Shown piece after piece: positions 42,316 through 53,330 of a DNA stretch of 64,000 nt. Numbering within the stretch: the stretch's first letter is position 1; each line of letters opens with the position of its first letter. Origin of the DNA: Lepus europaeus (lineage: Eukaryota; Chordata; Mammalia; Lagomorpha; Leporidae). The translations under genes were made by a program, and so were the position numbers. The DNA is taken from the NCBI RefSeq assembly GCF_033115175.1, contig NC_084838.1, positions 41,581,468-41,645,467 of the forward strand, given 5' to 3'. The notes under the pieces were generated by a model. The model made no database searches. It saw nothing but the letters and a program-made list of their open reading frames with translations, and was not told the DNA's origin.

Positions 42316-42331
42316 AGAATCAGTAATTTTC

Positions 42332-42718
42332 AAAAGTGTGGCTTTGAATCCTAGCTTATACAACAGCTCCACAAAGAACAGTAACAAGACAAAGGAAGGG
42401 ATTTTGAGTCTCTTTGGCATCAAATTATGGGAGTGTAAAAATGGCAGGTATGGGCTGGCTGGTGGAGCTTGGTAGGTAATTCCTCTGGTGCTGTGTCCAG
42501 CCTGCTGAGTTCTAATGTTGACTTTGATGTTAACCTTTGTCCTCCCTTGCAGACAGCAGGAGGAAGATACCTTTGTTTCCATAAATCTATGTCCTGCTGC
42601 TAGATAAACAGGGGAAGACAAGCTACCTTCTTGTATTTAACTCTTCTCAGTTGTCTTCTGCTCAAATAATTCCTAGGCCAAAGTTGTGTATTTGGGGATG
42701 GTCTTGAACAGTGGATGT
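42332..42718. other. Unique gap
   Basis: A splice-acceptor-like TTTGTCCTCCCTTGCAG at 42536-42552 has no open exon of known protein after it. Confidence 0.4.
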
Positions 42719-43030
42719 AAAAAAAAATTTTTTTGAAAGATCAACAAAGAGAGCGAGAGCCAGAGAGTCTGCCATCGGCGGAGTCACTCCCCAGATATCT
42801 ACAATTTTAGCCAGGGCTGGGTAAGATAAAAGCCAGAGGCCTGGAACTCCATCTGGGTCTCCCACACAGGTGCAGGGACCCAAAGACTTGGGTCACCTGC
42901 TGCTGCTTTCCCAGGCACATTAGTAGGGAGCTGGATGGGAAGTGGAGCAGCTGGGACTGGAACCAGCGCCCATATGGGTTGTCAGCGTCACAGGCGGTGG
43001 CTTTACTTGCTATGCCCCAGCGCCGGTCCC
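42719..43030 (-). mobile_element. CSINE copy
   Basis: AAAAAAAATTTTTTTGAAAG to GCCCCAGCGCCGGTCCC. Confidence 0.9.
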
Positions 43031-43369
43031 ACGTATGGTAGTTTTGTGGGAGGGGTAGCATGTGCTGGTTGGGTATGCACGGGGAACGTTTATCCTGGAA
43101 CTAGAAGACAGACCTATTTTATTTTGGGGATGGCCATTCTCTCTGTGTGGGGAGTCAGCTGTGGCCTGGGGCACTCAGCAGTTTGGTCTGGAACAAGCTC
43201 CCCCTGCAGCCAGCAGATCCCAGCTGGGGTCAGGAGGAGGAGGGGAGGGCTGCCTCAGATCCTGCAGATGTAGCTGCAGTTGTCCAATTATCCCCTGCCC
43301 GGTTCCCCAGCTCCCAGCACACGGCCCCCGGGCCTCTGCTCCCTGCATCCATTCACTCTGACTTTCCAG
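43031..43369. other. Unique gap
   Basis: No feature recognised. Confidence 0.35.
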
Positions 43370-43665
43370 TTTTTTCTTAACCTTGCTATTTATGAAGCAG
43401 TTTTCTGGCCCACGACTCCTCTGTTCTTTTGTTTGTTATTTGCTTTTGCTGTTAAACTTAGCATGGCCTTCTGTATTCCCCCTTCTCTTTCAAAATGAAT
43501 ATTCGCCTCTTTTTTTTTTTATCCTATTTTTATGGTTCTATATTTCACATTCAAATCTCCAAGCCATCTGGAATTTATTCTAACGTCACCGAAGACTTGG
43601 GGCTCTAACGATTTTTACACCCCCCCCTTCCAGACGTGAGTCAGTTGTACCCACCATGCTTTCCG
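43370..43665 (-). mobile_element. L1 3' region fragment, old
   Basis: AAGCCATCTGGAATTTATTC and GAGTCAGTTGTACCCACCAT resemble antisense L1 (the CCAGTTGTCCCAGCACCAT block). Confidence 0.5.
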
Positions 43666-44444
43666 TGTGTGGGCTTTTTCAATGCAGCTCCGTAAAAGCG
43701 GAGGAGTTAAGAATAGAAAACCAGGGCTGTGCCTCAGTCAGCTCCTAATCCCTGCTCCATTACTGCTCCCGCCGGGACTGGGGGAGTCTCAGGGTTCCTT
43801 AGGGAGCAAGCTCTGCCCGATGATTTAAGGCTGGGAGGGCTGAGGCGGAGGGGGAGGAGGCAGAGTTGCTGCGTTTGGGGCACTGGGCACAGCCTTCTGG
43901 GAAACAGTGCCTCAGCCTTCCCAGAAGCTGCTGGAGCCCCGAAGGCCACTCTGTCTTCCCCGACGCGTGTGCCTCCCTGCTGATGGCTCCAAGTCCAGCT
44001 CCAGACCAGGGAGGCTTAGATGCTCCTCCTGCATTTTGTACTTTCCTCCCAGGCGATTTGTGTAATGTGTGTTGACACGTCCTTCATGGATGAATACGTT
44101 AGTTGATCAAATTAGGGCGCAGGAAGGCTGCTGTCTTCCAGGTGCAAGGAGCTCCAGCATCCATCAGAGACTATGAGCTTGCCGCCTGTTGAGGCCTGGG
44201 GCGTTGGTGGCACAGCGGCTGGTGCCATGCTGCAGCTGTGAGTCCGAAGCCAAGGAGTCCTCCTTCTTTCTGATTAAATGGTGCGTCCCTTTCTTCAGGG
44301 GGTCGATACCTTGGTGCCTGGGTGTGCAGAGAGAATCCAGAGGACAAGGGGTGGAGTTGAGTTGGAGAAAGCTCCCTTGTCAACAAAACAGGTGCAACAG
44401 CCCCTCATTCCCCGTGAGCTGACTATTCGGAGACTCTAAACGCT
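43666..44444. other. Unique stretch
   Basis: No repeat or exon recognised; GC-rich 43780-43980. Confidence 0.4.
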
Positions 44445-44600
44445 TAGCATGGTTCGTCACATCTGTGCCTCGTGGAAAGCGGGGAGGGGGCATTATGGGT
44501 TCCATTTTGTAGAGGAGGAAGCTGAGTCCCAGAGAGGGGAAATGATTTACCTTCGATCACAAAGAAGCCACAACCAGGTAATGAAGAACCTAGGCAATGG
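44445..44600 (-). mobile_element. MIR
   Basis: GGGTTCCATTTTGTAGAGGA, GGAAGCTGAGTCCCAGAGAG, CCTTCGATCACAAAGAAGCC. Confidence 0.75.
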
Positions 44601-45248
44601 AAGGTATTCAAAAGGAGAAGGACCTACCCTGCGGCCAGCTGAGGCTCCCTGGCCACCCCCCCCCCCCCCCCCCCCCGCCGCCTGAAGTGGGTAGTGGCGG
44701 AACAGAATTCGTAGGGTGAGCGCTCTGTGCCTTTGGTCTTGCGGTGCCCTTTGCAGCCCTTCTGTCTGGCAAAATCTCAGCTTCTCCATGAAAGGCCGGC
44801 TCCCATGTCCTGTCCCTGGTAGGGCCTCTTCCGCTTCCTCTCCCCATCCCGGGGCTCCAGTAACCCCTTAGACGTGGGTCTGGCCTAGCCCCTGGGTTCA
44901 AGTTCACATCACCCCCCCCCCCGGCCTTGCCTTCTCCCAGGCTGTTGCTCCCTGTAGGAGGGACCAACCTGCCCTTTTTGATAGCTCCAGGATCTAGCAC
45001 TCATACTTGTTAAGTAAATGTAGGAAGCAAGGCAGCGTTCCTTGTTGTTGGATAATAAGTCAATGCACTCTTCAGAGTCTGTCCCTTTGAATCCTTAGCA
45101 AAGGTGAAAGGAATATGGCTGAGAACTGGAAGATTGCCCAATCCTTTGACTTGTCTTTTGCATTACTTCCATGGAAACCATCATTTTTCTTAGAAGATAT
45201 TCTGCCCTTCGAAAATTAATTAATTTTGCATTTTGAAATTAATAATTA
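44601..45248. other. Unique gap with 21-base poly-C (44656-44676)
   Basis: A C homopolymer followed by GCCGCC, then unremarkable sequence. A second short C run at 44911-44921. Confidence 0.7.
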
Positions 45249-45265
45249 ATTTCTAGGTAATTTTT

Positions 45266-45594
45266 TTTTTGATAGGCAGAGTGGACAGTAGAGAGACAGA
45301 GAGAAAGGTCTTCCTTTTTGCCGTTGGTTCACCCTCCAATGGCCGCCGCGGTAGGCGCGCTGCGGCCAGCGCACCGCGCTGTTCCGATGGCAGGAGCCAG
45401 GTGCTTCTCCTGGTCTCCCATGGGGTGTAGGGCCCAAGCACTTGGGCCATCCTCCACTGCACTCCCTGGCCACAGCAGAGAGCTGGCCTGGAAGAAGGGC
45501 AACAGGGACAGGATCAGTGCCCCGACCGGGACTAGAACCTGGTGTGCCGGCGCCGCAAGGCAGAGGATTAGCCTATTGAGCCGCGGCGCCGGCC
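45266..45594 (-). mobile_element. CSINE, young, very clean insertion
   Basis: TTTTTGATAGGCAGAGTGGA to GAGCCGCGGCGCCGGCC. Perfect 17-base duplication ATTTCTAGGTAATTTTT at 45249-45265 and 45595-45611. Confidence 0.97.
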
Positions 45595-45611
45595 ATTTCT
45601 AGGTAATTTTT

Positions 45612-45968
45612 AAAGTTGTAGTAAAAATATATAACACAAACTGTATCAGCGCTCAATTATCAATAACGCTGATGTATCCAGTTCAGTCGTGTTTAGTAGA
45701 TTCACATTGTAGTGCAATCAACCGCCAGAATTTTTCATCTTGTGAAACTAAATCTCTGTCCCCATTTTCCCTACTCCCACCATTCTACATCTTGTTTCTG
45801 TGAGTGTGACTGCTTGTAGGACTTCATATAAATGGAATCACAAATAGTGTGTCGTTGTGACTGGCATATTTCACTTACTGTGACGTCCTCAAGATTTATC
45901 CAGGTAGTAGCACGTGTCAGAGTTGCCTTCCTTCTGAGAGGCTGAATAATATTCCATTCAGATATGGG
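45612..45968 (-). mobile_element. L1M 3' UTR fragment
   Basis: ATAAATGGAATCACAAATAG, GACTGGCATATTTCACTTAC, GGCTGAATAATATTCCATTC, antisense L1M 3' UTR. Confidence 0.8.
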
Positions 45969-45984
45969 GGGGGCAGTTTGCCTA

Positions 45985-46097
45985 ATTTTCCACCTTTCTA
46001 TTACTTTTCAGTGTCTATTTTTGCTATCATTTTTAGTTTTAGTGCATCGTGATCAGAGAATGTTATCTGGCTCATTCCATTTCTTTAAAAAAAGTGT
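45985..46097 (-). mobile_element. L1M ORF2 remnant, first piece
   Basis: TTTTAGTTTTAGTGCATCGT, GATCAGAGAATGTTATCTGG, antisense ORF2. It continues at 46491, 46923 and 47662. Confidence 0.6.
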
Positions 46098-46166
46098 TTA
46101 CTTACCTATTCATATTTACTTGAAAGGCAGAGAGAGAGAGAGAGAGAGAGATCTTCATCCCACAGA
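46098..46166 (-). mobile_element. CSINE tail fragment
   Basis: TTTACTTGAAAGGCAGAGAG then (GA)n to ATCTTCATCCCACAGATC. Cut by the next copy. Confidence 0.75.
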
Positions 46167-46490
46167 TCTTTTTAAAAAAGATTTATCTATTTTATTTCAA
46201 AGGCAGAGTTACAGAGAGGCAGAGAGAGAGAGAGGCCTTCCATCTAATGGTTCATTCCCCAGATGGCTGGTGCTGGGCCAGGCTGAAGCCAGGAGCAGGC
46301 CATGACATCTGGGTCTCTCACACGAGGGTCAGGAACCTAAACTACCTGAGCAGTCACCTGCTGCCTCCCATGGCGTGCCCCAGAAGGAAGCTGGAATTGG
46401 GATCAGAGTCTGGACCCAAACCCAGGAGCTTCAGTATGGAATGAGGGCATCCCAGCTGCGTTTTGACAGCCAGGTCAAATGCTGGCCCCT
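46167..46490 (-). mobile_element. CSINE copy
   Basis: TTTTTAAAAAAGATTTATCT to GGTCAAATGCTGGCCCC. Confidence 0.88.
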
Positions 46491-46574
46491 CATCCTACTT
46501 TGTGAAATACATAGAAGTTGGCATTTGTTTTATTTTATTTGTGGCCTTACATGTGGTCATTTGTAAATATATGA

Positions 46575-46910
46575 GGCCGGCGCCGTGGCTTAACAGCTAA
46601 TCCTCTGCCTTGCAGCGCCGGCACACCAGGTTCTAGTCCCGGTCGGGGCGCCGGATTCTATCCCAGTTACCCCTCTTCCAGGTCAACTCTCTGCTATGGC
46701 CCGGGAAGGCAGTGGAGGATGGCCCAAGTGCTTGGGCTCTGCACCCGCATGGGAGACCAGGAGAAGCACCTGGCTCCTGGCTTTGGATCAGCGAGATGCA
46801 CCGGCCTCAGCGGCCATTGGAGGGTGAACCAACGGCAAAAAGGAAGACCTTTCTCTCTGTCTCTCTCTCTCTCACTATCCACTCTGCCTGTTAAAAAAAA
46901 AAAAAAAAAA
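46575..46910 (+). mobile_element. CSINE, young, in L1M
   Basis: GGCCGGCGCCGTGGCTTAAC to CTGCCTGTTAAAA with an A run. Duplication GTAAATATATGA at 46563-46574 and 46911-46922. Confidence 0.95.
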
Positions 46911-46922
46911 GTAAATATATGA

Positions 46923-47221
46923 TCCAATTCACTTACCAAGCTAGGATATTCTAGGTTGTCAAGTATGGAGTTTGAGATCTTTCAACTCACTAGCGAATAA
47001 ACAAATCAAGTCCTCTATATTCTTACTTATTGTATGATTTGTTGGTCAGTCAGAAGCTAAGAGAGGTGAATTGAGTTTTTCTTCTATTGTATTTCCATTC
47101 ATTTTCCCATGTCTTTTTTGTCTTTTTGCTTCATGAATGCTGATGCTATATTATTTTGTGCATAAATATTTATGACAGCTCTCCAGCTCTTATTGTAATT
47201 GTGATAACTGTTGTCCAAATT
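46923..47221 (-). mobile_element. L1M ORF2 remnant, middle piece
   Basis: CAAGTCCTCTATATTCTTAC, TTTTTGCTTCATGAATGCTG, TTTTGTGCATAAATATTTAT, antisense ORF2 endonuclease-region order. Many stops. Confidence 0.75.
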
Positions 47222-47661
47222 TGTGTTGTAGAGTTAAAGTCAAAATGGAGTAAGTGTGGCTAAAAGCTAACTGCATAATTTCCCGCTTCTGTAAAGATCA
47301 GTCTTGCCTGCTTGCTTGCTTGCTTGCTAACGTCTATCTTGTGAAACTGTGTGGCGCAAATCCAGGGAGTGATGTTTGGGGCCAATTTAAGAACCGAGAA
47401 AAGGCCCAACCCAGCTTTCTGCCTAAGATTAGAGACATGTGCCTCGCCACGTTTATCTTACAACTACATCCTGGGCCTGGTAACTGCCTGGCAAGAAGTT
47501 TCAAAATTGTGAGCCCTAGTGGGCAGAATGCTATAAAACGCTGTGTTACTTGCTGTTGGGGGCCACACTCTGGTAAGGGGTGTCGATCCCGATCGGTTGC
47601 CTTGCCTCTCAAATAAATTGTAGCGTGTGCCTGTCGCTAGCCTCTGTAGCATTCTGTTTCA
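47222..47661 (+). mobile_element. Solitary endogenous retrovirus LTR
   Basis: Starts TGTGTTGTAGAG and ends TTTCA (TG...CA). It has a TATA box CTATAAAA at 47531-47538 and AATAAA at 47612-47617, with an R-like GGGGGCCACACTCTGG between them. It splits the L1M. No internal retroviral sequence lies on either side, so it is a solo LTR. Layout suggests class I (gammaretrovirus-like). I see no clear 4-6 base target duplication, so edges are approximate. Confidence 0.7.
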
Positions 47662-48060
47662 GTGAATGAGTGGATTGTGAGCTCAACCTTGTCCTGACGC
47701 TAACTCCTATTTTCTCCTTGCTAGTATTTGTGTGCATGGTGTTTGCTTTTGTTTTCTATTTTTTCCTACACTTTTTCCCCCAGCATTTCTGAGGAACACT
47801 ATTTTAGATGCATCTCCCACACACAGCACTGATTGGGTCTTATTTTGTAACTCCACAAGCTGTTTCTAAAGAGTGAGATTACTCGGTCAAAGGTAAAGAC
47901 AGCTTTTGTAGCTCTTGACCCGTTGAGATCTAATGAATTGTTTTTCTTAGTTTGGGCCACTTAATCCTGTCACCAGCCATTTAGAACGATGCCAGCCATT
48001 TCCCCTCCCCTGCTAGTATGGCTATTACACTACTGCCTACATTTTAAAAATGCTTTAGCT
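47662..48060 (-). mobile_element. L1M ORF2 remnant, right piece
   Basis: CTAGTATTTGTGTGCATGGT and GATTGGGTCTTATTTTGTAA are antisense ORF2 5' region blocks. Confidence 0.65.
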
Positions 48061-48090
48061 TTTAATTTTTATCTATTTGGGAGGCAGAAA
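48061..48090 (-). mobile_element. CSINE tail piece (body 48555-48790)
   Basis: TTTTAATTTTTATCTATTTG, GGAGGCAG, followed by an AT microsatellite. Probably the end of the copy at 48555. Confidence 0.5.
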
Positions 48091-48120
48091 AAATATATAA
48101 AATATACAGATATAGATATA

Positions 48121-48470
48121 GGGGCCAGCATTGTGGCATAGCAGGTAAAGCCACAGCCTACAATGCCGGCATCCCATGTGGGTGCCAGTTCAAGTCCCGG
48201 TTGCTCCACTTCTGATCCAGCTCTCTGCTATGGCCTGGGAAAGCAGTGGAAGATGGCCCAGGTCCTTGGGCCCCTGCACTTGCATGGGAAGACCCGGAGG
48301 AAGCTCCTGGCTCCTAGCTTCAGATCTGCACAGCTCCGGCTGTTGTGGCCAATTGGGGAGTGAACCAGCGGATGGAAGACATCTCTCTCTCTCTTTCTCT
48401 CTCTCTCCTTTTCTGCTTCTCCTTCTCTATGTAACTCTGACTTTCAAATAAATAAATCTTTTAAAAAATA
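48121..48470 (+). mobile_element. CSINE copy
   Basis: GGGGCCAGCATTGTGGCATA to TTTCAAATAAATAAATCTTT. It lies in a TA/GATA-rich microsatellite. Confidence 0.93.
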
Positions 48471-48554
48471 TATAGTTATCTCTTAGAAATAGAAATACAG
48501 ATACCTAATTTGTATATATAACTCTATGGACATCTATATCTATTTATCTGTCTG

Positions 48555-48790
48555 ACAGAGAGAGAAGAGAGAGATTCTGTTTGCTGGTTCACTCCCCACT
48601 TGCCCACAGCAGCCAAGGCTCCATCCAGTCTCCCATGTGGGTGGCAGGGACCCATCACCTGCTGCATCCCAGGTGTACATTAGCAGGAAGCTGGATCATA
48701 AATGAGGATGGGATTGTGACAGTGGCACTGTGATACAGGATGGGGGCCCTCCAGGTGGCAGCTTAACCTATGGCACCCCCATCCCCACCC
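48555..48790 (-). mobile_element. CSINE copy, old
   Basis: CTGACAGAGAGAGAAGAGAG, CTGGTTCACTCCCCACTTGC, to TATGGCACCCCCATCCCC. Confidence 0.8.
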
Positions 48791-49104
48791 CCTCTGCGTA
48801 AATGTTTAATAGGCTAAAATGAAGCCTCATTGTTCTTTCATTTGCTTTTCTTGGCTTCACCAAGTTCTAATTTAAGTTAAGGTGGAAGAAAGATGAAGTC
48901 AAAATGAAATATCCCTTTTCAGATAAATCCAGGGAGACTGATGGGTGGTGGGGGTTCTTACTCCCAGTTCCCATGGTGACACTGTGTCAGTGTCAGTCCC
49001 AACCACAGACTCCGCTGGTCCGGCCCTTGGATCTTCCCGGGAGAAGTTATTTATGTCCCTTCTCCACACACACCTCGCTTCCTATCTTTCCATGTGAGGA
49101 GGCC
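48791..49104. other. Unique gap
   Basis: No feature recognised. Confidence 0.35.
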
Positions 49105-49362
49105 CTGTAAGATAACAGGAAGACAGAGTCTGGAGCTACAATGAATGCATTCAAATCCTGGGTCCAACTCTGCCTACTCACTTATTAGCCAGCCATTTAT
49201 AGAATCCCAGCCATTTCTTAGCTGAGTGAGCTATGCAAGTGACTTGAATTTCCCTGCGCCTTGGTTTCCCTCAGTATCATTTCCAAGGGTAACACAGAGT
49301 ACCTGATTGGAGTCGTTTGAAATAATTACCATATGCAAAGGACTCGGGACTATTATTATTGG
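49105..49362 (+). mobile_element. MIR
   Basis: GTCTGGAGCTACAATGAATG, GGTCCAACTCTGCCTACTCA, CCTTGGTTTCCCTCAGTATC. Confidence 0.75.
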
Positions 49363-49499
49363 CTCTGCCTCTGGGAAGTGCCCTTGTTTCCATTTTAACT
49401 ATGAGATTTTAGTGGAAGCTATTTCCCCCTTATATAACTCTGCTTCTGTAGCTGCTGTGTTTAATCTTGGGCCAGCGGCAGGCTCCTGAGACGAGCAGA

Positions 49500-49815
49500 G
49501 CCAGACTCCATTCCTGGGGTCTGGGATCTCTGACACTGGGACACTGGAAAGGAAGTCTCTGGTGCCTCTCTGGCCGAGAATGCTCTCAGCAGTGAGCGCC
49601 AGGCCTCTGGCACCACGTTTCTAGCCCATGGAGGAAGCACCTGGGAGAATGAGGTTGGGCGTAGGGAGAGAAAAGCAGAAGTTAGAGATGGAAAGAGACT
49701 TTGGCAATGTTGGAATCCCTGGTTCTGGCTGTCCCTGATTGTATCTTATGGGCCAATAAAAATTCCACCAAACTCAGTCGTGTGGAGTTTCTGTTATTTG
49801 CAACCAAAAGAGAGA
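49500..49815 (+). mobile_element. ERVL-type LTR, 3' part
   Basis: ATGGAAAGAGACTTTGGCAA, GGGCCAATAAAAATTCCACC, TCTGTTATTTGCAACCAAAAG: a mammalian LTR 3' end with an AATAAA. The 5' edge is uncertain. Confidence 0.6.
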
Positions 49816-49909
49816 TTTCATACACTTCCTCAGGCCCTGAGGACAATGGCGATTGTGAAGTGTCCTGTCCTGTCCACATCTCTCTGGGAAACCAACCGCT
49901 CTGGAAAGA

Positions 49910-49951
49910 CCCACACCCACACACACACCCACACCCACACACACACACACA
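49910..49951 (+). repeat. (CACACC)n microsatellite
   Basis: CACACCCACACACACACCCA-type repeat. Confidence 0.9.
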
Positions 49952-50149
49952 GTGACGGCCTTTCCCACTCCTTCCAGCATGAGCTGCGGTTGCCCCGCCT
50001 GCCCCGCCTGCACTCGCCTCTACTTCTGCACACACACCAGACGACAGCTGCTCCCAGGCGCAGGCCCTAGGAGCCGCACTTGCTAAGCAGGATGTTATCC
50101 TGGAAATCTGTGCCCTTCTCTGTACGCCCCTTGTCCTTTTTTTCACTGC

Positions 50150-50305
50150 TCTATTCAGGCACTTCACAAAGACATAATGAGCACCTGCCAAGAACCCTGT
50201 CAGGCCTGGGCCCCCCCGAGAGGCAGCAAACAGTCTCTGCTGTCAAGGCACCTGCAGCCTTGTGGGGCCGACAGGCCGTCCAAAGACAGCTCCGCCGGAG
50301 ACAGC
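50150..50305 (-). mobile_element. L2 3' end
   Basis: CATAATGAGCACCTGCCAAG, AACCCTGTCAGGCCTGGG, CAGTCTCTGCTGTCAAGGCA. Confidence 0.7.
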
Positions 50306-52904
50306 GGGATGAGGGGTGAACAGATGTTTCTGCCATTGCGGCCGGAGCTCAGAGGAGGCTTCGTCTCTGGTTGCCGGCGACGGTTGTCTGGCTGATTGCC
50401 CCGCCTCCAGCTTCTCTCACCCCGGCACCCCGCCCCCCACTGGCTGCTGCCAGAATGTCTTCCTGCACACAGCTGTGCCGGGCCCTCTGCCCCTGCAGGC
50501 CTGAGCCCACATGCTTCAGCCTGGCAAAAATCTGATGTAGATACTGCCTCAGCCTCATGCCATCCACAGCGCCCCACTCACAAGCCTTCCCCACAAGGGG
50601 ACCCAGGGCAAAAGCGTCAACTGTGGGTGCATCTCCAGACCTTGTTGCAAGTCTCAGGTCACCCGTCCTTGCTCCTCCAAGTGCAATTGACTGCTTCCTT
50701 TTCTGCACTTTCATCACGCTCTGTCTACACCTCTGTTGGAGCATGAGTAACTCCCACCCATTTACGGGCGCACGAGTGTTTTTCTGTTTGAGGGGACAGA
50801 TGGCATCCTGTGGAGTATGGTACAGAAAGAGATTCCAAAACTGCTTACTGTCTGGGAGGAAACCCGAAACACCATGTGACTTTCAGTGGGACAGGCACGC
50901 AGCTCTTGGGGAGCTGGCATCACCTGCAGCCCTTTGCCCAGGGCGGTGTCTGAGCACAGTGTTCCTGGGACTTTGTTCTTGCTCTTGGAACTGATTGTCT
51001 GCATCATTATGTCTGACCTATCATTTGTCAGCTCCCTGTGAATCTGTGACTGAGGAGGTCTGAGCTGCCAGCCTCGCTCTCTAATTCCTTTACTTAAGAA
51101 GCCAGTGGCCGTGTGCCTGCTCGCTCTGTGCTTGCTGTTCGGAACGTGGGGATCCCTAGCTTGGGGAGAGGGCAGATGAAGCAGAGGAAGGACAGTGGCG
51201 TGAGTGACAGGGCGCAAGGAGAGGTGAGGCTCCATGGGAAGAGCAGTGCATGCTGGGAAGGCCCTACAGGAGGAATGGAAGAGCCCACACCTGCCCGTTC
51301 CTGTTTCCCCTGGCTCCTCAGTGCCTCGCAACAGAGCCCTCTGATGGTTCCAGCTGAGCACTCCACCCTCCACTGCTCTGGGAGCTACCTGTGCGGAGGG
51401 AATCAGGAAGCTTTAACATCCCCTGGCTACATCCCACCAGCCCTGCCCATCCCACACGCCGCGCAAACACACAAACCTCAGCAGCTCAGCCCTGGTCACC
51501 CTCCCAGGACTGGTGTGCAGATGCTGCCTCCCCACTCCCATCTCTGGACTTGAGTCTCCTCTGCTGACCCCAGGTGACCCCCAGAGCTGCACAGGGGCCC
51601 TGGTTTTTCTGTCCCCAGATCTGGGGTGACCACCATGGGCTGTGAACTATTGTAGTGGCTCAAGATCTGTGGGCCAATTTGCTAAGGCTGCTTTGCCCCT
51701 CTGGGCTCCTGGTCCCACCTGTGACACCTCTCCACCCTCCGAGCTTGTTCAGGCTGCCGGCCCCAGCTGCAGTGCCGAGCAGCCCAGTCGGTTGGAGAGA
51801 GACGGGCTGGCTCCAGGGAGCTGCCTGGAGGGGAATGCAAGGGATCACATTTCTGCAGCTCGTGCCAAATATTATTCAGACGTAGCTTCTCAGGCAGACA
51901 CAAATTGCTCATCCAATAGACACAGAAGAGCTAATCCCAGGACATTTATCAAAGTGGGGAAAGATGAGCGCGAGGACAAGTCACAAGAGGCCTTTGAGAA
52001 CTGGCCCGGTGTGGCTGGCCCCGGGGGGAAGTGCTGAGACATCCACGCACTCCTGGGGTTTTCCTCTCAGAGGGCCTGAAACCCAGCACCAGGGCTTCGG
52101 GACCCGCTGTCATCAGAACACACCAAGCCCGTGTCAGCGCACACAGCTCCCTGAGTGAACAGCAATGAACTCCACATGGGCCTTTGTGGGCAAACAAAGC
52201 TCACCCAGGTGACAGTGGCCTGGTGGGAGAGCTGGCTGCAGGGACTTCGCAAGCTGCCCCCAGCATGCATATGCTAAATGTGCTGTTTGCTGGGGACAGT
52301 CCCTCACCACTGGCTGACAGGTGTAAGGGTCTGGCTGAGAAGGCAGGTTGAGAGCCAGGCTGACAGCGGCAGGGGACCAGGGACACAAGGTTCCCCACCC
52401 ACACCAGAGGGCCTGGCCAAACCACCAGAAACCTTTGTTTGCCCCTTTCCTGCTAGGCCCTTCTAACTGGCCCCAGGAACTTGCCCCTGCTGAGACAGCC
52501 CAGAAATGAGAGAGACCAGGCCCTGGTCTGAGGCCTAACCTCTGGCATCCGGGGTGGGAAGCAGAGCTGGGGGAAGTCTGGATGCAGTCTGGGCCCTCTC
52601 GCTGCTCCGTCCGGGGTCTGGGCTGTACCACTGGCACTCTGGGTTGTACTCAGCAAGCAGGGTCCCCTCCAGGAGGATGGGGTAACGATGACCCAGTCAG
52701 GGTAAGGATATGAAAATAATCACCAACTTCGGTGCAGTTGAAATATTTTAAAAATTTAAGCCGAGAGAAAAAAATTCTCTCTGGGGACCTCAGATGGCAG
52801 TAAATGAGGGACAGGATGGCCCCAGGGCTGCATGGGAACAGGTGCCCTGTGACACAGCCCATCCTGACAAGGTCAGGAAGGCAGAGGGGAACTCCCAGGC
52901 GTGG
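50306..52904. other. 2.6 kb without CSINE, mostly unique
   Basis: Several open frames of 120-200 codons (for example minus strand 50762-51373) show no domain, start context or splice pattern I trust. Some decayed L2-like text near 50400-50750. Within a 5 kb SINE-free interval (48.8-53.9 kb). Confidence 0.45.
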
Positions 52905-53040
52905 TCTCTCCGCATCAGGAGGGAGGAGCACTACTTTTGGTATCACTTTTCAGATAAGGCCCTGAGAGGTGAATCATTCACTCAAGGTCTCTGGGTGAAC
53001 AGGCAGCCTCAGCATCTGGGTTCTTAATCTGGCTCTGCCA
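52905..53040 (-). mobile_element. MIR
   Basis: CACTTTTCAGATAAGGCCCT, GAGAGGTGAATCATTCACTC, AAGGTCTCTGGGTGAACAGG. Confidence 0.7.
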
Positions 53041-53219
53041 TCCTGCCTGCCAGGCTGTGCAGAGAGGTCAGAATTGCAGAAACCAGTTTCACAAATACCC
53101 AGTTGTGTGGAAATCCTCAGGAGGGTGGGTGCAGAGGTCTGGTGTCCCCATGCTGGGGATGGTGCCCGTGGGCCACAACACTGGGCAGGTTTCCTTTCTG
53201 AGGACCTTGAGGCTATGTA

Positions 53220-53330
53220 ATTAGGGTGACTCACTCCATCTTTCAGAGACTGATAGGGTCCCTAGCATGTAGGACTTTCCATTTTAAAACTGGGATGGCC
53301 CTGGATCAACCAGGACAAGTTAATGACCAA
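53220..53330 (-). mobile_element. Possible DNA transposon with inverted ends
   Basis: TAGGGTGACTCACTCCATCT at one end. Inverted, the other end reads TGGTCATTAACTTGTCCTGG. Resembles a known mammalian MITE (GGTCACCCTA ends). Confidence 0.4.

Noticed and set aside
42536..42610. Splice-acceptor-like site followed by a short open stretch
   Set aside because: No paired donor or recognisable coding sequence downstream.
47222..47661. Full provirus around the LTR
   Set aside because: L1 sequence continues directly on both sides; there is no gag, pol or env remnant and no second LTR.
50762..51373. 203-codon frame on the minus strand
   Set aside because: No recognisable domain and several overlapping frames open at the same place, typical of chance.
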